This document shows, piece by piece, positions 60,190 through 64,000 of a stretch of 64,000 bases of DNA. The stretch lies in contig CAXXDH010000003.1 of the NCBI GenBank assembly GCA_963677785.2, positions 2,480,001 through 2,544,000 on the forward strand, read 5' to 3'. Every line of letters starts with the position of its first letter. The stretch's first letter is position 1. A model generated the notes under the pieces. It saw only the letters and a list, made by a program, of their open reading frames with translations. It ran no database searches and had not been told where the DNA came from. Source of the stretch: G963665495 sp963677785. Its GTDB lineage: Bacteria > Desulfobacterota > Desulfovibrionia > Desulfovibrionales > Desulfovibrionaceae. The position numbers were made by a program, and so were the translations under genes.

Positions 60190-60666
60190 ATGCACTACTG
60201 GAATGAAGCCCAGAAAATGATACACTGTGGTCCCACCATGACCATGGGCACCTCCAATGCCGATGGTTCGCCGAGAGTAACCACCATTTGGTCCGTGTTT
60301 TTGACCGGGGAGGGTAAGGGATTCTATTTTGAAAAACTGCCACAGAAGCTACGCGAAAATCTTGATCGCGACGGCCGTTTCACGCTGCTGGTGCAGAATC
60401 GTGGACAACTGTTCTGGCTGAAAGCGCTGTTTCGCGGCAAATTCGAGGTTTTTCCCGCCCTCGTACTGACCGGCACGGCAGGAAAGCGCAGAACATGCGC
60501 TCCGGATGAACGAGCTCGTTTCGACTCCAGGTTCGGCAAGCTGAGGTGGACAAAAGCCTATGATATTTTGTGGAAATACATGCAGATCATTCGGGATTTG
60601 ACTATTCAGAAAATCGAACCCGTTAATTTGCTGTCCATGACAAAACATCTGTTGCAACTGGATTAA
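60190..60666 (+). CDS. Pyridoxamine-5'-phosphate-oxidase-like FMN-binding protein
   Basis: A 158-residue split-barrel protein. TMTMGTSNADGSPRVTTIWSVFL is the usual opening of the PPOX/FMN-binding family, followed by KLRENLDRDGRFTLLV, the strand that contacts flavin or another cofactor. The second half (LLVQNRGQLFWLKALFRGKFEVF) is less typical, and the C-terminus is helical. Such proteins reduce or bind small heterocyclic compounds. AAAAGGGAA precedes the ATG. It is co-transcribed with the TetR gene; the repressor's ligand may be this protein's substrate. Confidence 0.75.
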   Translation: MHYWNEAQKMIHCGPTMTMGTSNADGSPRVTTIWSVFLTGEGKGFYFEKLPQKLRENLDRDGRFTLLVQNRGQLFWLKALFRGKFEVFPALVLTGTAGKRRTCAPDERARFDSRFGKLRWTKAYDILWKYMQIIRDLTIQKIEPVNLLSMTKHLLQLD

Positions 60667-61396
60667 GCCGCCACTGTGAAAAGAAAGGGAAGATCCTTCA
60701 GGGGACTCTTCCCTTTTTAAAAGACGAATATCTGATGACATCGCAACATATTGTTGGGAGTCAGGCCTGTTCTTGCGTATAGCATAGCTATCTCCCTGCT
60801 ATGCAAACACCACCATAAAGGTTTGGTTGCCAGGCAAACGTTTCTTTGCCTGGCAACGGACGGCAACGCCTGGATATGCCCGTATGCGTCAATTGGCGTA
60901 CGAGGGGACATGTAAAGGTGTCGCTTCCTGATACACAAAGATATATTCTGGTGTGCCCAATGTCTCTCGCAACGCGGTGAACTTTTTCAAATTATGAATT
61001 TTCACGACAACACGCCATGTAAAGATGTATCAATTTGTGATGTTGACAGGTTGTTCACTTAATCCCTTTTGTTTGCTCTCCCACATCTTCTCAGAAAACA
61101 ATACATTCTTTTCAGTATAAAAAAGATATATATCTGTGGCATGTTATGACTGCCTTTACTGTATCTGCATGATGAAATCAGAATACTAACTCTGGTCAAA
61201 GATTTTTACGGTCTATTGTTTGCAAAAATAATATCCATCCTCGTATTGTTGTGATCTCATTACGAGATAACTATGTGGTTTTGTTGGTCAGAGTGTAGTT
61301 TGTAATTTTTTTTACGGCTTCTTGACACAGTAAACATGTAAATACATGTGAACAGGCCGTCCGGATATGTAATCCTGGCGCATTATGGAGGGTGTT
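60667..61396. other. Intergenic region with several hairpins and repeated ATGTAAA words
   Basis: About 730 bases. It starts with the terminator of the FMN-binding gene and contains a perfect 12-bp stem-loop TTGCCAGGCAAA / TTTGCCTGGCAA (60827-60838, 60845-60856), a GCATAG / CTATGC pair near 60782-60804, and the word ATGTAAA near 60910, 61020 and 61338. I found no supported gene. TTGACA near 61322 may belong to the promoter of the membrane protein. Confidence 0.45.
60684..60718 (+). terminator. Terminator of the TetR/FMN-binding operon
   Basis: A perfect 10-bp stem AAAGGGAAGA / TCTTCCCTTT (60684-60693, 60707-60716), the right arm running into five T. It begins 18 bases after the stop codon. 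Confidence 0.8.
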
Positions 61397-62509
61397 ATGT
61401 CGTCAAATACACAGGACGTACAGGTGGAAGCAACTATTGCAAATGAAGAGAAAAAGAGTCTTACCGGAAGTTTGTTTCTATTGGCCGTACCCGCCTTTAT
61501 TCTTATTTTGGCCATAGCCGCAGTAATCATCGGCTCGTTCGAGTATCAGTTCTTTTCCACCTGGGTGTGTTTTGTGTTCATGTGCGCTGTGCCGGCGCAA
61601 CTTGTCATGGGCATGGTCTGGAAATGCAGTCAGCCGTCTTTTGTCACACAATTGGGGCAGCCAGCCAAAGGAGTGGTGCTTTTATTGACTACCGCCGCCA
61701 TTGCAGCGGCGGTGGCCGTGCTGACTTTTTCTCTGGTGGGGCAACGAATAGGGCCGCCCACCCCCATGTTGATCCAGTACATCATTATGACAGTCATCGT
61801 GACTTTCTGGTTTGTGCCCGTCATGAACTGCTGGCCGCTGCCGCGATTTATTTCCAACCCCCTGCTCCTCGGGCTAGGTGCTCTGCTTTTCGTCTACATT
61901 TTTTCCTGGATTCTGTTCGTCATCTTCTTTGACTTTTCCGCCATGGCCGGTGCGCCGTTTTATGTGGAATCACTCGACCCCAAAGGATTGTTTTCCAGCG
62001 GTACGGCTCTTTCCTTTGTTGTGACGATCACAGGCGCCATTCTGATTTTGCTGCTTACCGACATGACACTACTGACCAAAGTTACGGGCAAACTGGAACA
62101 GCCCATGATGGGTATTGTCGGTACGTTGGCCGTCCTGGCCATGACGTGGGCCTGCTGGTACCTGTTCGTCCAGGTGCTCGGCGTCGATAAAACCACATAC
62201 TTTGTGAAGGTTCCCATTTGCTTTGTTTTCGGCGTATTCCTGGCCGATACCCTGATGCAGCATCAGCTCTTTGCCGGTATGGCGCAGCCCAAGCGCGGTC
62301 TTTTGTTGACGCTGCTCGCCGCGTTTTATGGGTTCATCATGTATTTTCTATATGCAGCTTTCGGCCCGCTGCTCACTGGAGTCGACCTGCCCGCGGGGGC
62401 CCCGACGTATGATCAAGAACTCTTTGTTGCCAATGCGTTGTTGTCCATCACCTTTCCTGTCATCGTTACCGTCTCTGATTATTTCGAATTCTGGCCCATA
62501 AAACGTTAA
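61397..62509 (+). CDS. Multi-spanning membrane protein of unknown function
   Basis: About 370 residues from MSSNTQDVQVEA; GGAGG stands five bases before this ATG, within a possible earlier start at 61385. A charged N-terminus of about 25 residues is followed by about ten hydrophobic helices spread to the C-terminus. One conserved-looking loop reads CSQPSFVTQLGQPAKG and another YVESLDPKGLFSSGTAL. No transporter family is recognised with confidence. A strong terminator follows. It sits just upstream of the aldehyde oxidoreductase gene, but the terminator and separate promoter argue against one operon; both have ATGTAAA words upstream. Confidence 0.75.
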   Translation: MSSNTQDVQVEATIANEEKKSLTGSLFLLAVPAFILILAIAAVIIGSFEYQFFSTWVCFVFMCAVPAQLVMGMVWKCSQPSFVTQLGQPAKGVVLLLTTAAIAAAVAVLTFSLVGQRIGPPTPMLIQYIIMTVIVTFWFVPVMNCWPLPRFISNPLLLGLGALLFVYIFSWILFVIFFDFSAMAGAPFYVESLDPKGLFSSGTALSFVVTITGAILILLLTDMTLLTKVTGKLEQPMMGIVGTLAVLAMTWACWYLFVQVLGVDKTTYFVKVPICFVFGVFLADTLMQHQLFAGMAQPKRGLLLTLLAAFYGFIMYFLYAAFGPLLTGVDLPAGAPTYDQELFVANALLSITFPVIVTVSDYFEFWPIKR

Positions 62510-62552
62510 GTTGTTTCGGGGGCGCGCCGGTTGACACCGTACCGGCATGAGG

Positions 62553-62592
62553 GCCCGTACGTTCCTTGGCAAAGGAACGTACGGGCTTTTTT
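62553..62592 (+). terminator. Strong terminator of the membrane protein gene
   Basis: A perfect 15-bp stem (62553-62567 with 62572-62586, core GTACGTTCCTT / AAGGAACGTAC) with a GGCA loop and six T after it. Confidence 0.9.
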
Positions 62593-62659
62593 AAGGTCGT
62601 TGTGCCTCAAACCGGACTTTCAGGAACATGTTGCGCCTGTCTCAGAGTGCATCCGCAGT

Positions 62660-62685
62660 CTTTACATAGTGCCTTACATGTAAAG
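62660..62685. promoter_or_regulatory. Possible activator-binding dyad upstream of the sigma-54 promoter
   Basis: CTTTACAT-N10-ATGTAAAG, an inverted repeat about 90-115 bases upstream of the sigma-54 promoter, the distance at which enhancer-binding proteins usually bind. Confidence 0.5.
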
Positions 62686-62773
62686 GAGATTCTAACGTGT
62701 TGGAAATGTACAGCTGTGCGGGTTCCGTAAAATAAAATGAATTATTTTAAAATGATATGCTAGTTTGTGAGGG

Positions 62774-62788
62774 TGGCACATCCCTTGC
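62774..62788 (+). promoter_or_regulatory. Sigma-54 promoter of the aldehyde oxidoreductase gene
   Basis: TGGCACATCCCTTGC has the invariant GG and GC spaced by exactly 10 bases and matches the TGGCAC-N5-TTGC consensus. The expected start of transcription, about 12 bases on, leaves a short leader with GGGAG (62807-62811) before the ATG at 62818. An enhancer-binding protein would be needed; none is encoded in the window. Confidence 0.88.
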
Positions 62789-62817
62789 TTAATAAGGGGA
62801 AAACACGGGAGCAAATC

Positions 62818-64000
62818 ATGAGTTCATTGTTGCAAAAGAGGTTGTACATCAACGGAGTGGAATACAATATTCTCGCTTCATCCAAAAGCACATTGGCTGA
62901 GGTAATCAGGGAGCAACTGCACTTGACCGGTACGAAAGTAGGTTGTGGACAAGGACAGTGCGGCGCCTGTTCGGTATTGCTTAACGGCAAGGTCGTTCGC
63001 TCGTGCATTACCAAGATCAACCGCGTTCCTGAAAAAGCGCAAATCACCACTATTGAAGGCATTGGCCAGCCGGGCAGCCTGCATCCGCTGCAGAAAGCCT
63101 GGGCCAAGTACGGAGCCGCGCAGTGCGGGTTTTGTACGCCGGGTTTTATTGTTTCCGCCAAGGGCTTGCTGGATGAAAATAACAACCCCAGCCGCGAGGA
63201 GGTCAGGGATTGGTTCCAGAAGCATCGCAACGCCTGCCGTTGCACCGGGTACAAACCCATCGTCGATGCCGTCATGGATGCCGCGAAAGTGGTCCGTGGG
63301 GATGCTCCGGAAGATAGTCTGGACTTCAAGATGCCTGAAAACGGCAAGATTTGGGGATCGAAATATCCGCGTCCCACTGCGGAAGCCAAGGTGACCGGTA
63401 CGCTGGACTACGGCGCGGACCTGGGCATCAAGCTGCCCGAAGATATGCTGCACATCGGCCTGGTGCAGGCCAAGGTACACCATGCCAATATCAAAGGCAT
63501 AGACACTTCAAAGGCCGAAACCATGCCCGGCGTGCATGCCGTGCTCACCGCCAAGGATGTGAAGGGCAAAAACCGTATTTTCGGCCTGGTCAACCATCCG
63601 AATCACAAAGGTGATGGTTGGGAACGGCCTATTGTTTGTGATTCCAAGGTGTTCCAGTACGGCGACGTGGTGGCTCTGGTCTGTGCCAGCAGTTATGAAG
63701 AAGCTCAGGCGGCCGCTGATGCCGTGGTGCTTGATCTCGAGACCTTGCCCGCCTACATGAGCGCCCCGGAAGCCATGGCCGACGACGCCATTGAAATTCA
63801 TCCCGGAACGCCCAATATCTATTTTGATCAGCCGCTGAAAAAAGGTGACGAGACAGGCCCCATTTTCGATAGTGACGATGTGGTCATAGCGGAAGGCAAT
63901 TTCATCAGCAGCCGCCAGCCGCACATGCCCATCGAACCAGACGTTGCTTTTGCATACCTTGACGACGACGAGTTGCTGCATATTCACAGCAAATCCATTG
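62818..64000 (+). CDS. mop: Molybdenum-containing aldehyde oxidoreductase (Mop type), N-terminal part
   Basis: The gene runs off the right edge; about 394 residues are visible. It belongs to the xanthine-oxidase family and oxidises aldehydes to carboxylates with molybdopterin cytosine dinucleotide and two [2Fe-2S] clusters. The first cluster is bound by Cys43, Cys48, Cys51 and Cys63 (VGCGQGQCGACSVLLNGKV), the second by Cys103, Cys106, Cys140 and Cys142 (CGFCTPGF, ACRCTGYKP). IWGSKYPRPTAEAKVTGTLDYGADLG opens the molybdenum domain. Spacing and sequence follow D. gigas aldehyde oxidoreductase closely, from memory. GGGAG precedes the ATG, and a sigma-54 promoter lies 30 bases upstream. Confidence 0.95.
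   Translation, partial: MSSLLQKRLYINGVEYNILASSKSTLAEVIREQLHLTGTKVGCGQGQCGACSVLLNGKVVRSCITKINRVPEKAQITTIEGIGQPGSLHPLQKAWAKYGAAQCGFCTPGFIVSAKGLLDENNNPSREEVRDWFQKHRNACRCTGYKPIVDAVMDAAKVVRGDAPEDSLDFKMPENGKIWGSKYPRPTAEAKVTGTLDYGADLGIKLPEDMLHIGLVQAKVHHANIKGIDTSKAETMPGVHAVLTAKDVKGKNRIFGLVNHPNHKGDGWERPIVCDSKVFQYGDVVALVCASSYEEAQAAADAVVLDLETLPAYMSAPEAMADDAIEIHPGTPNIYFDQPLKKGDETGPIFDSDDVVIAEGNFISSRQPHMPIEPDVAFAYLDDDELLHIHSKSI

Larger units (their letters stand above)
62510..62817. other. Intergenic region with terminator, dyad and sigma-54 promoter
   Basis: About 310 bases holding, in order, the terminator of the membrane protein gene, a 26-base dyad at 62660-62685, an AT-rich stretch near 62730-62760 and the sigma-54 promoter of the aldehyde oxidoreductase gene. 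The AT stretch between dyad and promoter could bend for an activator loop. Confidence 0.6.

Overview
The window looks like chromosome of a sulfate-reducing bacterium of the Desulfovibrio group. The main reasons are an aldehyde oxidoreductase at the right end that follows the D. gigas Mop protein closely (as I remember it), a CIRCE-controlled hrcA-grpE-dnaK operon, a gatC-gatA pair, a MucR/Ros zinc-finger regulator, a PglB/STT3-type oligosaccharyltransferase and a GC-rich, densely coding layout. I saw no rRNA, tRNA, CRISPR array, insertion sequence or prophage.

Left part (1-18.6 kb) is mostly housekeeping. It holds the end of a CorA-type transporter and then a long minus-strand series: mnmA, a small exported protein, mtaB, a DUF4416 gene, yicC, a RemA-like gene, gmk, a TPR protein, an HDOD protein, recJ, a sensor kinase and an FmdB-type zinc ribbon. 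A plus-strand block follows with a 42-residue lipoprotein, a small membrane protein and a two-gene module of unknown function (NifU-like scaffold plus GGGtGRT protein). Facing it is a minus-strand group with an LpoA-like lipoprotein, gatC and gatA.

The middle (18.8-37 kb) mixes envelope genes with stress genes. It contains a beta-helix surface protein split by a one-base frameshift, two tandem terminator-like small-RNA candidates, rsgA, dnaK, grpE and hrcA, a single-domain response regulator, a decayed response-regulator/metallo-beta-lactamase chimera, a phytase-like exported protein, an oligosaccharyltransferase whose first membrane helix lies in another frame, an autotransporter-type barrel, a FecR-domain protein next to a transglutaminase-like TPR lipoprotein, and an exported deacetylase-like protein.

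From 37.4 to 53.2 kb lies a glycan locus. It has a double GT2 protein, a galactofuranosyltransferase-like GT2, two further glycosyltransferases, two sulfotransferase-like proteins, two tandem paralogous radical SAM/SPASM proteins, an FkbM methyltransferase, a CMP-sugar synthetase, a coupled unknown protein and a TPR/propeller protein. Together they could build and decorate a surface glycan or glycoprotein, but this is inferred from content.

The right end (53.3-64 kb) holds two TetR-family regulators with perfect palindromic operators in front of them, an EamA exporter, a membrane-embedded spermidine-synthase-like protein, a MucR regulator, an alpha/beta hydrolase, a flavin-reductase-like split barrel protein, an unknown multi-spanning membrane protein, and the aldehyde oxidoreductase behind a textbook sigma-54 promoter.
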